DNA of 64,000 nucleotides from Treponema sp. (GCA_017549025.1 JAFYWB010000068.1:1-64000); one strand, 5' to 3'; shown: positions 33,995-43,412, counted from the first letter of the stretch. The notes: a model not told the origin generated them from the letters alone. Translations and numbers: made by a program.

Positions 33995-35473
33995 ATGAAA
34001 CGACGAACAAAATACCTAGCAGGTGTTGCCTTTGCCACCGTCTTGTCCTTCCTGCTGTTTTCCTTTTCCTGTAGCTCTTCAGAAGGAAAATCTGCCAATA
34101 CAGCTTTTGCAGATACTGCTCCTGCTGTTTCTATTGCCAAGGATTCATTGGCGGTGGCAGAAGCCATGCAAAATGTGTTCCGTTCAATTTCTAGCGGCGT
34201 GCTGCCCAGCATTGTGGAGATTGATGTAATTGAAAAGAAAACCGTTACCAATCCTGCCATGGGCTGGCCCTTTAACTTTTTCTTTGGTCAGGGAGAAGAA
34301 GGAGAAGGTCAGACTCGGGAATACGAGCAGACTGGACTTGGTTCCGGTGTAATTGTAAGAAGAAATGGTGACACCTACTATGCTCTGACCAACAACCACG
34401 TGGCAGGCTCTGCTAACGAGATTTCCGTTCGACTTTCCGACGATCGTACCTTTGACGCAAAGCTGGTGGGTAAGGATGAGCGAATGGACATTGCCTTGGT
34501 TTCCTTTGAGGCCAAGAACGAAAATATTCCTGTGGCAGTGTTGGGCGATTCCGATACCGTGCAGACTGGTGATATCTGCTTTGCCATGGGAACTCCTCTG
34601 GGATATTACGCTTCTGTAACCCAGGGAATTGTTAGTGCAACTGGTCGTTCCGGCAACGGAATTGGTAATATCAGCGACTTCATTCAGACGGACGCCGCCA
34701 TCAATCAAGGTAACTCTGGTGGTGCTCTGGTAAATATTTACGGTGAGGTAATCGGAATCAATACTTGGATAGCATCTCAATCTGGTGGATCTCAGGGATT
34801 GGGCTTTGCGATTCCCATTAACAACGTAAAGAAGGCCATCGACTCATTCATCGAAACAGGTAAGGTAACCTACGGTTGGATGGGGGTTTCTCTGGTGGAC
34901 ATTACCAACGAGTACAAGGATGCTTTGGGCGTTGGTCGCCGTGTGGGTGCTTTTGCCTCTCAGATTTTCATCGGTTCTCCTGCTCAAAAGGCTGGAATGC
35001 AGGCTGGTGACTTTGTAATCAAGTTGAACGGCCATGACGTTCGTTCTGTGGACCAGCTGGTGCGGGAGGTTGGTGATTTGACGGTGGGTGAAACTGCTGA
35101 CTTTGTGGTTTTGCGTGGCGGAAAAGAGGTTTCCTTGCAGGTGAAGATTGAAAATCGCAACGAGGAGCTTGTAGCCGACAACTCAAAGCTGTGGCCTGGA
35201 TTTATTGCCGCACCGTTGAACGATTCTACCCGCAAGCAGCTGAAGCTGACTGATGACAAGGTGAAGGGCGTGGTGGTTACTAACGTGCAGTCTAAGTCCC
35301 CTGCTGCTGCCATGAGGTTGCAAAACGGAGATGTGATTACTGCTGTAAACGGCAAGTCAGTGGCATCTTTGGAAGATTTCTATAGTTTGTTGGATCTGTC
35401 TGGTAACAAGGAAATTTGGTTCGACGTGTACAACGAGGGCCATACTATTTCCACTGGAAGATACAAGCTGTAG
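33995..35473 (+). CDS. htrA: HtrA/DegP-family serine protease, predicted lipoprotein
   Basis: Periplasmic quality-control protease of 492 residues. The ATG at 33995 follows GGAGG with a 10-base gap and gives a lipobox (LFSFSC), so the protein is probably lipid-anchored. The catalytic triad is H135 (TNNHVAG), D165 (RMDIAL) and S241 (QGNSGGAL). Two PDZ domains follow (about 285-375, with AQKAGMQAGDFVIKLNG, and 395-490, with AAMRLQNGDVITAVNG). A lipobox on HtrA is unusual compared with E. coli DegP. A TTGACA lies at 33902 but has no good -10 at proper spacing. Confidence 0.93.
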   Translation: MKRRTKYLAGVAFATVLSFLLFSFSCSSSEGKSANTAFADTAPAVSIAKDSLAVAEAMQNVFRSISSGVLPSIVEIDVIEKKTVTNPAMGWPFNFFFGQGEEGEGQTREYEQTGLGSGVIVRRNGDTYYALTNNHVAGSANEISVRLSDDRTFDAKLVGKDERMDIALVSFEAKNENIPVAVLGDSDTVQTGDICFAMGTPLGYYASVTQGIVSATGRSGNGIGNISDFIQTDAAINQGNSGGALVNIYGEVIGINTWIASQSGGSQGLGFAIPINNVKKAIDSFIETGKVTYGWMGVSLVDITNEYKDALGVGRRVGAFASQIFIGSPAQKAGMQAGDFVIKLNGHDVRSVDQLVREVGDLTVGETADFVVLRGGKEVSLQVKIENRNEELVADNSKLWPGFIAAPLNDSTRKQLKLTDDKVKGVVVTNVQSKSPAAAMRLQNGDVITAVNGKSVASLEDFYSLLDLSGNKEIWFDVYNEGHTISTGRYKL

Positions 35474-35503
35474 TTCCAGTTGAAGATATAAGTGATGTGA
35501 TGC

Positions 35504-35547
35504 ACCCGACTTAAGATGAAGTTACTTTATCTTGAGTCGGGTTTTTT
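35504..35547 (+). terminator. Intrinsic terminator after htrA
   Basis: ACCCGACTTAAGAT (35504-35517) pairs with ATCTTGAGTCGGGT (35529-35542), with one G-T pair, followed by T6-ATT. Confidence 0.92.
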
Positions 35548-35550
35548 ATT

Positions 35551-35583
35551 GAAAAAAAAGGTGAAGCCCGTGAAGCTTCACCT
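35551..35583 (-). terminator. Intrinsic terminator for the S1-domain gene
   Basis: GGTGAAGC (35560-35567) and GCTTCACC (35575-35582) form an 8-bp stem; reading on the minus strand it is followed by a T8 tract (35551-35559). Confidence 0.88.
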
Positions 35584-35594
35584 TCTGTTTTACC

Positions 35595-36704
35595 TTATTT
35601 TTTCTTCAGCAATGCGGCGAAGGGATTGTAGGTATCCCCGTCGTCCTTTTGGCTTCCAAGGTATTTTTCTGTGTCCTTGTCCTGCTGGCTGCTGGTGGCA
35701 GAGCGCAGGCTGATTCGTCGTTCTTCAAGGTCCACTGCCTTGATTGCTACATCAAGACTGTCTCCAGCCTTGTACTTAACCCGCAGATTGGTGTTTCTAT
35801 TTTCACCCTGCAGCTCGGAAATATGCAACAAGCCGTCCACTCCGCTTTCCAAGGTAACGAAAAGGCCAAAGTCGGCAACTCTTGCAATGGTGCCGGTGTG
35901 CTTGGAGTCAACAGGATACTTGTCTTTTACTGTATCCCAAGGATCTGACATGAGCGCCTTGAGACTGACGGAAACCCGCTCCTTGGCCCAGTCGGTGGAG
36001 ATAACTTCTACCTCAACTTCCTGTCCCACAGTGAGCACTTCGGAAATGTCTGCCACTCGGCCTCGGCCTACCTGGGAAATGGGCAGCAATGCCTTAAAGC
36101 CACCAATATCCACAAAGGCACCAAAGCTCTGCAAGGATTCAACAGTGCCCTTTACCACCTGGCCAACGGAAATGGTCTTACTGATGTCTGCCAGCTGCTG
36201 ACGATGCTCCTCTTCCAGAACTACACGGTTTGAAACCAGGATGTTTTTGCCGTTTTCCTTATATTCTTGAATCTTGAAGGAAAGTACACGACCAATGTAG
36301 GCAGCTGGCTCTTCCTTTTGGCGAAAGCCCATCTGGGAATAGGGACAAAAGGCCCGTGCATTTCCCAGCTTTACCTCAAAGCCACCCTTGATTTCCTTTT
36401 CCACCTTGCCTTCCACTGGAATGCCGCTTTTCCAAGCCTGTTCCAGCATGGAGTTGTCACCCTTGTCTTTGCTCAGCTTGTCACTACCAAGCTTTGTGGT
36501 GAACCGCATTTCTCCGCCTCGTTCTCCAAGGAAGAAGGCTTTGATTTTGTCTCCTTCCTGAAGGCTGCAGTTGCCATCCTTGTCTAGGAACTCTGCGGTG
36601 TCGATAATGCCCTCACTTTTGGCATTCAAGTCGATAAAGACGTAATCCTTCGTGATTGCTACAATCTGGGCTTCAATTTCCTGCCCAGGAATAATCTTAT
36701 TCAT
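35595..36704 (-). CDS. S1 RNA-binding-domain protein (ribosomal protein S1-like)
   Basis: The 369 residues contain four S1 (OB-fold) domains, at about 1-75, 95-165, 180-250 and 265-335; the third and fourth are the most canonical (GTVESLQSFGAFVDIGGFKALL and GTIARVADFGLFVTLESGVDGLLH). It probably binds mRNA during translation or RNA turnover. It is shorter than the six-domain E. coli S1, and treponemes often carry a separate longer S1, so it may be a second protein. AGGAG precedes the ATG. It follows thrH by 29 bp. Confidence 0.88.
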   Translation of the reverse strand: MNKIIPGQEIEAQIVAITKDYVFIDLNAKSEGIIDTAEFLDKDGNCSLQEGDKIKAFFLGERGGEMRFTTKLGSDKLSKDKGDNSMLEQAWKSGIPVEGKVEKEIKGGFEVKLGNARAFCPYSQMGFRQKEEPAAYIGRVLSFKIQEYKENGKNILVSNRVVLEEEHRQQLADISKTISVGQVVKGTVESLQSFGAFVDIGGFKALLPISQVGRGRVADISEVLTVGQEVEVEVISTDWAKERVSVSLKALMSDPWDTVKDKYPVDSKHTGTIARVADFGLFVTLESGVDGLLHISELQGENRNTNLRVKYKAGDSLDVAIKAVDLEERRISLRSATSSQQDKDTEKYLGSQKDDGDTYNPFAALLKKK

Positions 36705-36733
36705 GTTGTTTTATTTCTCCTATTTATTGGATT

Positions 36734-37339
36734 TTATTGTTCCACCACTTTTTTGATGGCGTCCAGCAGCTGGTCATATTCCGTAAAAGCGGGAATCTGA
36801 GGATGGTCGTCGATGATGTGCTGGGGGGCACGGAACAAAAAGCCTGCCTGGGAAGCGGTAATCATGGCCAGGTCGTTGAAGGAGTCGCCAGAGGCAATGG
36901 TGTCGTAGCCCATGGACTGGAATCCCTTAATGGCGTGAAACTTACCGTTGTCCTGCCGCATCTTGTAGCCAGTAATCTTTCCATCGGGGGCAACCTCCAG
37001 CTCGTTGCAGAAGATGGTGGGCATTCCCAGCTTTTCCATAAGGGGAGCTGCAAACTGGGTAAAGGTGTCGGAAAGAATCACCACCTGGCTTACTCGACGA
37101 AGCTTGTCTAGGAATTCCTTTGCTCCAGGCAGTGGGTCAATGCGGGCGATGGTGGCCTGAATCTCCTTGAGGCCCAGCTTATGCTCTTCCAAAATAGTAA
37201 GGCGCTTTTTCATCAGCACATCGTAGTCGCTGATATCTCTAGTGGTAAGGCGCAATTCTGGAATGCCTGTTTCCTCTGCAAAGGCAATCCAGATTTCTGG
37301 CACCAAAACACCTTCTAAGTCAAGACAAGTTATATACAT
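36734..37339 (-). CDS. thrH: ThrH-type phosphoserine phosphatase / homoserine phosphotransferase (HAD family)
   Basis: The 201-residue HAD-fold enzyme. The ATG at 37339 follows GAGGA and gives the family start YITCLDLEGVLVPEIWIAFA, where DLEG carries the nucleophile Asp in the ThrH variant of the DxDG motif. Motif II VVILSDTF and motif III/IV SGDSFNDLAMI are intact. ThrH can hydrolyse phosphoserine and move phosphate to homoserine, bypassing SerB/ThrB; which reaction dominates cannot be told. It leads the S1-domain gene. Confidence 0.9.
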   Translation of the reverse strand: MYITCLDLEGVLVPEIWIAFAEETGIPELRLTTRDISDYDVLMKKRLTILEEHKLGLKEIQATIARIDPLPGAKEFLDKLRRVSQVVILSDTFTQFAAPLMEKLGMPTIFCNELEVAPDGKITGYKMRQDNGKFHAIKGFQSMGYDTIASGDSFNDLAMITASQAGFLFRAPQHIIDDHPQIPAFTEYDQLLDAIKKVVEQ

Positions 37340-37460
37340 ATCAATTCCTCGTGTATGATCTGATTCTTTAGCTCGAATCGAAAAAGTCCTTCCCATTGTA
37401 GCATAAAACTTGCTGGCTGTGCTATACTTTTAATGGTACGATGAAGGAGGTGGCTTTTTT

Positions 37461-38096
37461 ATGGAAAACAAACAAACCCTCGGCTCTGCTATCAGCAACT
37501 TTGAACAGCAATTCAAACGGTTTCAAGATTCAGGCAACAATCCACCAGAGTTCCTTTTGCCAAAAAAACGAGCTGCAGCGGCTATTGCTCAAAGGGCCCC
37601 TTCTGGCAAGGGGACAAGTGGAAAAAAAATTGTACTGGAAACGTATCGTCAGCTTTTGGCTCCAGAGCAAAGCTTTGGGGAGTTTTCTGCCATTGCTCAG
37701 CAGCTGGAGGATGACAAAAAGCTTTTGGTCCAGGCCTACGATCTTTTTGTGGCCATGGTGGATGTAAATCGGCAGCTGGGAGATGAGGCCACTTATATCA
37801 GCGATTTTATCATAACCTCTCCTTTGACCCAGCGGGAACGATATACTGTGGGAAAAGACTTTGTTTTTTTGCAGTTCTGGCTCCAGTGGGAGGCCAAACG
37901 AACGGACTATGTGCCAGTGCTTCGTCTTGCTCGTGACCTTCCTGGCTGGCAGTTGATTTTCATTCCCAGCGGCAATTTTTCTTGGACCGACGGGGAGCAG
38001 GCTGTAGTTCAGCTGCTGGAAGAAGAATTTTATAAAAATAAGGTGCTAGTGGCTGATGGAGTTGCAGCTGGTGATGGAAGTGAAGTAGAGGAGTGA
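37461..38096 (+). CDS. Hypothetical protein (treponeme-type)
   Basis: The 211-residue soluble protein has a very strong AAGGAGGTGG ribosome site ten bases before the ATG. The N-terminal 60 residues are Gln/Lys-rich and probably disordered (NNPPEFLLPKKRAAAAIAQR). The rest is mixed alpha/beta with AQQLEDDKKLLVQAYDLFVA and YTVGKDFVFLQFWLQWEAKR. No catalytic motif or signal is recognised. It is alone, between thrH and the TetR operon. Function unknown. Confidence 0.75.
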   Translation: MENKQTLGSAISNFEQQFKRFQDSGNNPPEFLLPKKRAAAAIAQRAPSGKGTSGKKIVLETYRQLLAPEQSFGEFSAIAQQLEDDKKLLVQAYDLFVAMVDVNRQLGDEATYISDFIITSPLTQRERYTVGKDFVFLQFWLQWEAKRTDYVPVLRLARDLPGWQLIFIPSGNFSWTDGEQAVVQLLEEEFYKNKVLVADGVAAGDGSEVEE

Positions 38097-38162
38097 GCAT
38101 TTTGTAGAAAAATCCCTGCAAGATGAGCTTACATCCTTAAGTTTGTAGTCATTTCCTCAATC

Positions 38163-38191
38163 TTGACAAAGAACGGTTTTGCATTTAATAT
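38163..38191 (+). promoter_or_regulatory. Promoter of the TetR-ABC operon
   Basis: TTGACA (38163-38168), 17-bp spacer, TAATAT (38186-38191). The -10 box is overlapped by the palindrome at 38188-38205. Confidence 0.75.
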
Positions 38192-38205
38192 AACTATTGT
38201 TATAT
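38188..38205. promoter_or_regulatory. Probable TetR operator palindrome
   Basis: ATATAAC-TATT-GTTATAT: seven-base perfect arms around a 4-bp centre, covering the -10 box and presumed start of the tetR transcript. This fits autorepression. Confidence 0.6.
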
Positions 38206-38232
38206 ATCATTTGTTATGTTTGAGGACAAGTT

Positions 38233-38814
38233 ATGGCACCAAAGGTAAGAATCACAAAGGAAGAGATTGTAGAAGGGGCTATTGAGCTGGTGCGGCAGGG
38301 GGGAGAGCTGGCCTTGAATGCACGGAATCTTGCTGCTGCCTTGAATTGCTCCACACAACCTATTTTTTCCAATTTTTCTTCCATGGAGGAGCTGCGGATG
38401 GTGGTGATTACACAGATAGACCAGCTTTGCAATCAGTATATCAAGCGGGAAGTGGAAAGTGGTGTGTATCCTGCCTACAAAGCTAGCGGTATGGCCTACA
38501 TTCGCTTTGCCAAGGAAGAGGGAGAATTGTTCAAGCTCCTGTACATGCGTGACCGTTCTCAGGAGGCGGAATCTAAGGAAATGGAGCTAGGGGATGAGAT
38601 GGAATCTATCCTGCAGGACAGCACGGGACTTTCTGGAGCTGAGGCAGAGTTTTTTCATCTGGAGATGTGGGCCTTTGTCCACGGCATAGCCACCATGTTT
38701 GCCACAGGATTTTTAAATCTTGACTGGGCGGTGGTAAGCAAAATGTTGACGGATGTTTATCAAGGCTTAAAACAACAATTGGGAATGGAGTGCGAGGAAA
38801 ATGGATGCCATTAA
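38233..38814 (+). CDS. TetR-family transcriptional regulator
   Basis: The 193-residue regulator has a TetR N-terminal HTH, residues about 8-55 (ITKEEIVEGAIELVRQGG, then LAAALNCSTQPIFSNFSSME). The C-terminal ligand domain contains the FHLEMWAFVHGIATMFATG segment typical of the WHG-type TetR group. It probably represses its own operon, which encodes an ABC exporter; the ligand is unknown. GAGGA lies six bases before the ATG. It overlaps the ABC ATPase gene by 14 bp. Confidence 0.9.
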   Translation: MAPKVRITKEEIVEGAIELVRQGGELALNARNLAAALNCSTQPIFSNFSSMEELRMVVITQIDQLCNQYIKREVESGVYPAYKASGMAYIRFAKEEGELFKLLYMRDRSQEAESKEMELGDEMESILQDSTGLSGAEAEFFHLEMWAFVHGIATMFATGFLNLDWAVVSKMLTDVYQGLKQQLGMECEENGCH

Positions 38815-39529
38815 AATAGAAGGACTTACGAAAAAGTACAAGGATGTGGTGGCGGTGGACAACTTACACCTTACCGTAAAACAGGGAGAAATATTTTCTT
38901 TGTTGGGGGTGAATGGAGCGGGAAAAACCACCACCATCAAGATGCTGTCCTGCATTACCAAGCCCACCAGTGGCGATGCCTTTCTGCTGGGAAAAAGTAT
39001 TTCCACGGAGGCTTGCGAGGTAAAATCAGTTATAGCAGTTTCTCCACAGGAAACGGCGGTGGCTCCAGGACTTACCGTTCAGGAAAATCTTGCCCTGATG
39101 GCTGGTGTTCACGGCTGTGGGGGACGGGAGCGGGAGGAGCGGATACAGCAGCTCATGTCTTTGCTGGGGTTGGAAGCGGTCTGTAAAAAGCGGGCAGGAA
39201 AGCTTTCTGGGGGCTGGCAGCGGCGGCTGAGTATCGCCATGGCCCTCATCAGTGAGCCACAGATTCTTTTTCTAGATGAACCCACCTTGGGGCTGGACGT
39301 TATTGCCCGCAGCGACTTGTGGGATATTATTCGTTGCCTGAAGCACAAGGTGACCATCATCCTGACAACCCACTACATGGAGGAGGCGGAAGCCCTTTCT
39401 GACCGCATTGCCATTATGAAGGATGGCCGACTTTTAGTTTGTGATACAGCTGAAAAAATCAAGGAGCTGGCGGGAACCAGTAATTTTGAGCAGGCCTTTG
39501 TTACCATTGTAAAAGGAGGCGTACAATGA
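38801..39529 (+). CDS. ABC transporter ATP-binding protein
   Basis: The 242-residue ATPase of an ABC-2 exporter has Walker A GVNGAGKTTT (residues about 37-46), Q-loop region SPQETAVAPGLT, signature LSGGWQRR, Walker B ILFLDEPTLGLD and switch His in TTHYMEEA. LSGGW in place of LSGGQ is a common variation in this drug or lipid exporter branch. It pairs with the permease that overlaps its stop by ATGA, and lies under control of the TetR regulator. Confidence 0.95.
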   Translation: MDAIKIEGLTKKYKDVVAVDNLHLTVKQGEIFSLLGVNGAGKTTTIKMLSCITKPTSGDAFLLGKSISTEACEVKSVIAVSPQETAVAPGLTVQENLALMAGVHGCGGREREERIQQLMSLLGLEAVCKKRAGKLSGGWQRRLSIAMALISEPQILFLDEPTLGLDVIARSDLWDIIRCLKHKVTIILTTHYMEEAEALSDRIAIMKDGRLLVCDTAEKIKELAGTSNFEQAFVTIVKGGVQ

Positions 39530-40257
39530 GAATCATGACCTTTGCCAACAGGAATGTAAAGGAGCTTTTACGTGACCCGCTGAATCTAGCCTTTGGTTTG
39601 GGCTTTCCCGTGGTACTGCTTTGTCTGCTGACTGCCATTCAAGCTAACATTCCTGCTCAGCTTTTTGAAATACAGCAGCTGGCTCCAGGTATTGCAGTTT
39701 TTGGCCTTTCCTTTATTACCTTGTTTTCTGCCACCATTATTTCTAGGGATAGAACAAGCTCCTTATTACAGCGGCTTTACACCACGCCCATGACTCCAAC
39801 GGACTTTATCCTGGGCTACACCCTGCCCATCATTCCCATTGCAGTGGCCCAAGCTCTGGTTTCCTACCTTGCAGCTCTGGTGCTGGGCTTGGAGCTTACT
39901 TCAGGCATTATCTACGCACTGGTGGCCATTCTTCCCATTTCTCTGTTGTACATTGCCTTGGGGCTGCTGTGTGGAAGTGTCCTCACCGACAAGCAGGTGG
40001 GCGGTGTGTGCGGAGCCTTGCTGACAAATCTTTCGGCTTGGCTTTCTGGAATTTGGTTTGACTTGGAGCTGGTGGGTGGTGCCTTTCGGGACATTGCCTA
40101 TTGCTTGCCCTTTGTTCATGCTGTTGAATTGGAGCGGAATGCCCTCGCTGGTAATTTGGGCCAACTTTTTCCCCATATTTGGTGGGTGCTCTTGTATGCC
40201 TTGGTAACCCTTGTGGTGGCCATCCTCCTGTTCTTGAACCAGATGAAACGCCAGTAA
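39526..40257 (+). CDS. ABC-2 type transporter permease
   Basis: The 243 residues form about six membrane helices, with the N-terminal cytoplasmic start NRNVKELLRDPLNLAFGLGF typical of ABC-2 permeases. The central loop (ISRDRTSSLLQRLYTTPMTP) matches the conserved R-x-x-G-x-L-x-x-L-x-x-TP motif. With the ATPase upstream it should form a homodimeric exporter of an unknown drug, lipid or polymer. ATGA overlap shows coupling. A bidirectional terminator follows. Confidence 0.92.
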   Translation: MRIMTFANRNVKELLRDPLNLAFGLGFPVVLLCLLTAIQANIPAQLFEIQQLAPGIAVFGLSFITLFSATIISRDRTSSLLQRLYTTPMTPTDFILGYTLPIIPIAVAQALVSYLAALVLGLELTSGIIYALVAILPISLLYIALGLLCGSVLTDKQVGGVCGALLTNLSAWLSGIWFDLELVGGAFRDIAYCLPFVHAVELERNALAGNLGQLFPHIWWVLLYALVTLVVAILLFLNQMKRQ

Positions 40258-40291
40258 CGGACAGGCTGCTGATTGATTTTTAACTGGTAGC

Positions 40292-40330
40292 AAAAAAAAG
40301 CGGGATTCGAGCTGAATCCCGCTTTTGCTT
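40292..40330. terminator. Bidirectional terminator between ABC permease and ilvC
   Basis: AAAAGCGGGATTC (40297-40309) and GAATCCCGCTTTT (40314-40326) form a 13-bp stem with a 4-base loop. The A-run and T-run flanks serve both strands. Confidence 0.92.
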
Positions 40331-40331
40331 A

Positions 40332-41813
40332 TTAGCCAACGATAGCCTTCATGGCGGTCATGTAGCCACGGAGCTTCTTTCCAACAATTTCAATGGGGTG
40401 GTTGCGGATTTCTTCGTTTACCTTTACCAGCTCCTGGTTGGAAACGCTGTTGTCCTTGTTAGCCAGTCCCTTTCCGATGATGTCGGTGTCTACCTTTGCC
40501 ATAAAGTCCTTCAACAGAGGACGACAGGCGTTGTCAAAGAGGTAGCAGCCGTATTCAGCAGTGTCGGAAATAACCTTGTTCATTTCATACAGCTTCTTGC
40601 GGCTGATGAGGTTTGCAATAAGAGGTGTCTCGTGGAGGGACTCATAGTAGGCACTCTCTGGCTTGATTCCTGCATCAACCATGGTTTCAAATGCCAGCTC
40701 TACACCAGCCTTAACCATAGCCACCATCAAGATACCATTGTCAAAGTATTCCTGCTCTCCAATTTCCACATCACCAGCGGGAGTCTGCTCAAATGCAGTC
40801 TTTCCGGTAGCCTCACGCCATGCCAACAAGTTCTTGTCGTCGTTTGCCCAGTCAATCATCATAACACGGCTGAATTCACCAGCAATAATGTCGTCCATGT
40901 GCTTCTGGTACAAGGGCGCCATAATTGCCTTCAGCTCCTTGGAAAGAGCGTTTGCCTTGATTTTGGCAGGATTGGACAAACGATCCATCATACCAGTGAT
41001 TCCGCCCCACTTGAGAGCCTCGGTAATGGTTTCCCAACCGTACTGAATCAGCTTGGAAGCATAGCCTTTGTCCAGTCCCTTTTCTACCATGCGGTCAAAG
41101 CACAAGATACTTCCTGTCTGGAGCATTCCGCAGAGAATAGTCTGCTCACCCATCAGGTCGGACTTAACCTCTGCCACAAAGCTTGACTCAAGAACACCTG
41201 CACGGCTTCCACCAGTTCCCACTGCCAAAGCCTTTGCAATGGCCCAACCCTTTCCTTCTGGGTCGTTTACGGGGTGTACAGCGATAAGGGTAGGAATACC
41301 AAAGCCACGAACATATTCTGTGCGAACCTCGGAGCCTGGTCCCTTGGGAGCCATCATCACAACGGTAATGTCGGGGCGAATCTGCATTCCTTCTTCAACA
41401 ATATTGAATCCGTGGCTGTACCACAGAGAAGCTCCCTGCTTCATCAGGGGAACAATATTTTCCAAAACATTGGAGTGCTGCTTGTCTGGGGTAAGGTTTC
41501 CCACCAAGTCAGCAGTGGGAATCATTTCCTGGTAGGTTCCCACCTTGAATCCATTTTCCACGGCGTTCTTGTAGCTGGCACGCTTTTCGGCAATGGCCTC
41601 TGCACGCAATGCATAGCTTACATCAAGACCGGAATCCCGCAGGTTCATTCCCTGATGGAGACCCTGGGCACCACAACCGATGATAACAATCTTCTTGCCT
41701 TTCAGGGCATTTGTTCCGTCGGCAAATTCCTCCCGATCCATAAAGCGGCAGTGACCCAACTGAAGCAAGGCCTCCCGCCAGGGGATGGAGTTAAAATAAT
41801 TGACCTTTTCCAT
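40332..41813 (-). CDS. ilvC: Ketol-acid reductoisomerase, class II (long form)
   Basis: NADPH-dependent step of valine, leucine and isoleucine synthesis. The 493 residues correspond to the long, enterobacterial-type enzyme with duplicated knotted domain. The NADP fold shows [23 protein letters not shown], and the metal sites lie in the [10 protein letters not shown] (Asp-Leu-Met-Gly-Glu) motif and its later duplicate. The ATG at 41813 follows AGAGGAATCATA, so the upstream in-frame 19 residues are not used. No other ilv gene is near, and treponemes of the syphilis group lack this pathway. Confidence 0.96.
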   Translation of the reverse strand: MEKVNYFNSIPWREALLQLGHCRFMDREEFADGTNALKGKKIVIIGCGAQGLHQGMNLRDSGLDVSYALRAEAIAEKRASYKNAVENGFKVGTYQEMIPTADLVGNLTPDKQHSNVLENIVPLMKQGASLWYSHGFNIVEEGMQIRPDITVVMMAPKGPGSEVRTEYVRGFGIPTLIAVHPVNDPEGKGWAIAKALAVGTGGSRAGVLESSFVAEVKSDLMGEQTILCGMLQTGSILCFDRMVEKGLDKGYASKLIQYGWETITEALKWGGITGMMDRLSNPAKIKANALSKELKAIMAPLYQKHMDDIIAGEFSRVMMIDWANDDKNLLAWREATGKTAFEQTPAGDVEIGEQEYFDNGILMVAMVKAGVELAFETMVDAGIKPESAYYESLHETPLIANLISRKKLYEMNKVISDTAEYGCYLFDNACRPLLKDFMAKVDTDIIGKGLANKDNSVSNQELVKVNEEIRNHPIEIVGKKLRGYMTAMKAIVG

Positions 41814-41958
41814 TATGATTCCTCTAAAAATAAAGTTATGTTTAAGATTCTTTATTGTAGTGAAAAACAAGGCTTTGGTAAAGGCTCAAAGCACTAATCC
41901 TGATTGCATGTCATCTTACGTTGACTCCATCTCACTGCTTTTCTATTTAATCTTCCTG

Positions 41959-41967
41959 TGGTATACT
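41959..41967 (+). promoter_or_regulatory. Extended -10 promoter of the MATE gene, predicted leaderless
   Basis: TGG-TATACT (box 41962-41967) is an extended -10. The expected transcription start is 41974, one base before the GTG start. The -35 region (TTTTCT) is poor, as is usual with extended -10 promoters. Confidence 0.55.
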
Positions 41968-41974
41968 GCTTTTC

Positions 41975-43330
41975 GTGAATACAACCTCCACTACAGAAGG
42001 CCCCATTTGGCGGCAGCTTCTTCGTCTTTTTTATCCCATTCTACTAGGAACCTTTTTTCAGCAATTATACACCACTGTGGACTCCATTATTGTAGGGCAT
42101 TTCTTGGGAAAAGAAGCTCTGGCGGCAGTTGGTGGTGGAGCGGCCCTCATCGTGAACCTGCTGGTGGGATTTTTTGTGGGAATCTCTTCTGGTGCCACCG
42201 TTATTGTATCTCAGTTTTTTGGTGCTGGTGATGAGCTTAAAATGAAAAAAGCTATTTCCACAGCCATAAGCCTTGCTATTATCGGTGGCTTTGTGCTTAT
42301 GGTGGCAGGAATCCTTTCTGCAGAATGGATGCTGCACATTATCGACACTCCTGAGGAGCTGATGGGGGTTTCCATGGAATATATTTGCTGGTATTACGCT
42401 GGCATGATTCCCTCTCTTTTGTACAATATTGGCTCAGGAATTTTTCGTGCGGTGGGAGATACCCGCCGCCCCTTGTATTTTTTGATAGTGGCTTGTCTTT
42501 CCAATATTGTCTTTGATTTGATAACCATCAATATTTTAGGGTGGGGTGTAGCTGGGGCGGCCATTGCCACGGTTGTAGCTCAAGCGGTTGCTATGATTTT
42601 TGTTCTGCGGGGCTTTCATGGACAATCGATGCTTTTTGGTGTTTTGCCTAAAAAATTGTTTGTTCTTCCTTGGAGCTATCTGGATGCAGCCCTGTTGAAG
42701 GTGACCATAAAAATCGGTTTGCCAGCTGGTTTTCAGGCAGTGATGTATTCCCTGTCGAATTTGATTATTCAATCAAAAATCAACGAATTTGGCACGGATA
42801 CCATTGCAGCCTTTTCTGCCTACAGCAGACTGGATAGCTTTTACTGGATGATTATTGGAGCCTTTGGTGTGGCTATTACGGTATTTTCGGGACAAAATTA
42901 TGGCGCAAAGCAATACAAGCGAGTGTTTCAGGGAACTTGGATTTGTCTTGCCATGACTGGAGCTTCCACTGTTGCCATGTGTATCTTTTTGATGCTCACC
43001 TCCCACCGACTCTATCTTTTTTTTACCACTGACCCAGAGGTTATCCGCATTGGCTTGGAAATGCTCTACTTCCTTGTGCCCACCTACATCACCTATATTT
43101 CTATTGAAATCCTTTCGGGAGCCATTCGTGGAACTGGGAATTCCTTTATTCCCATGGTGATGACGTTGGGTGGAATCTGCCTGCTGCGGGTAGTGTGGCT
43201 ATTTTTCGTAGCTCCCCTGTATCCCCACATAAATACCGTTTTAATGAGCTATCCTGTTACCTGGACCGTAACCTCCCTCATGTTTTTTGTGTACTATAAG
43301 TTTGGTCGCTGGCGAAAACGGTTGGAGTAG
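41975..43330 (+). CDS. MATE-family multidrug/toxin efflux protein
   Basis: The 451-residue membrane protein has about twelve helices. N-terminal features include GPIWRQLLRLFYPILLGTFF and QQLYTTVDSIIVGHFLG, a hallmark of the DinF/NorM-like branch. The second half repeats the pattern (PAGFQAVMYSLSNLIIQSKI). It exports cationic drugs or metabolites by cation antiport; the substrate is unknown. The start is GTG at 41975. It has its own promoter, divergent from ilvC. Confidence 0.93.
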   Translation: MNTTSTTEGPIWRQLLRLFYPILLGTFFQQLYTTVDSIIVGHFLGKEALAAVGGGAALIVNLLVGFFVGISSGATVIVSQFFGAGDELKMKKAISTAISLAIIGGFVLMVAGILSAEWMLHIIDTPEELMGVSMEYICWYYAGMIPSLLYNIGSGIFRAVGDTRRPLYFLIVACLSNIVFDLITINILGWGVAGAAIATVVAQAVAMIFVLRGFHGQSMLFGVLPKKLFVLPWSYLDAALLKVTIKIGLPAGFQAVMYSLSNLIIQSKINEFGTDTIAAFSAYSRLDSFYWMIIGAFGVAITVFSGQNYGAKQYKRVFQGTWICLAMTGASTVAMCIFLMLTSHRLYLFFTTDPEVIRIGLEMLYFLVPTYITYISIEILSGAIRGTGNSFIPMVMTLGGICLLRVVWLFFVAPLYPHINTVLMSYPVTWTVTSLMFFVYYKFGRWRKRLE

Positions 43331-43370
43331 GTGAGCTTCCACTCCACTGATGCTGTAAAAAAATTTGCCC

Positions 43371-43391
43371 ACCCCCCCACACACACATACA
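43371..43391. repeat. Low-complexity C/CA tract
   Basis: A CCCACCCCCCCACACACACATA tract lies between the MATE gene and the convergent ATPase gene. It is prone to slippage but outside coding sequence. No terminator is obvious in this gap. Confidence 0.6.
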
Positions 43392-43412
43392 CTTCGTCAA
43401 CATGGTAAAGTC

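Noticed and set aside
40398-41186. 262-codon plus-strand frame over ilvC
   Set aside because: Antisense to an intact ilvC with no ribosome site.
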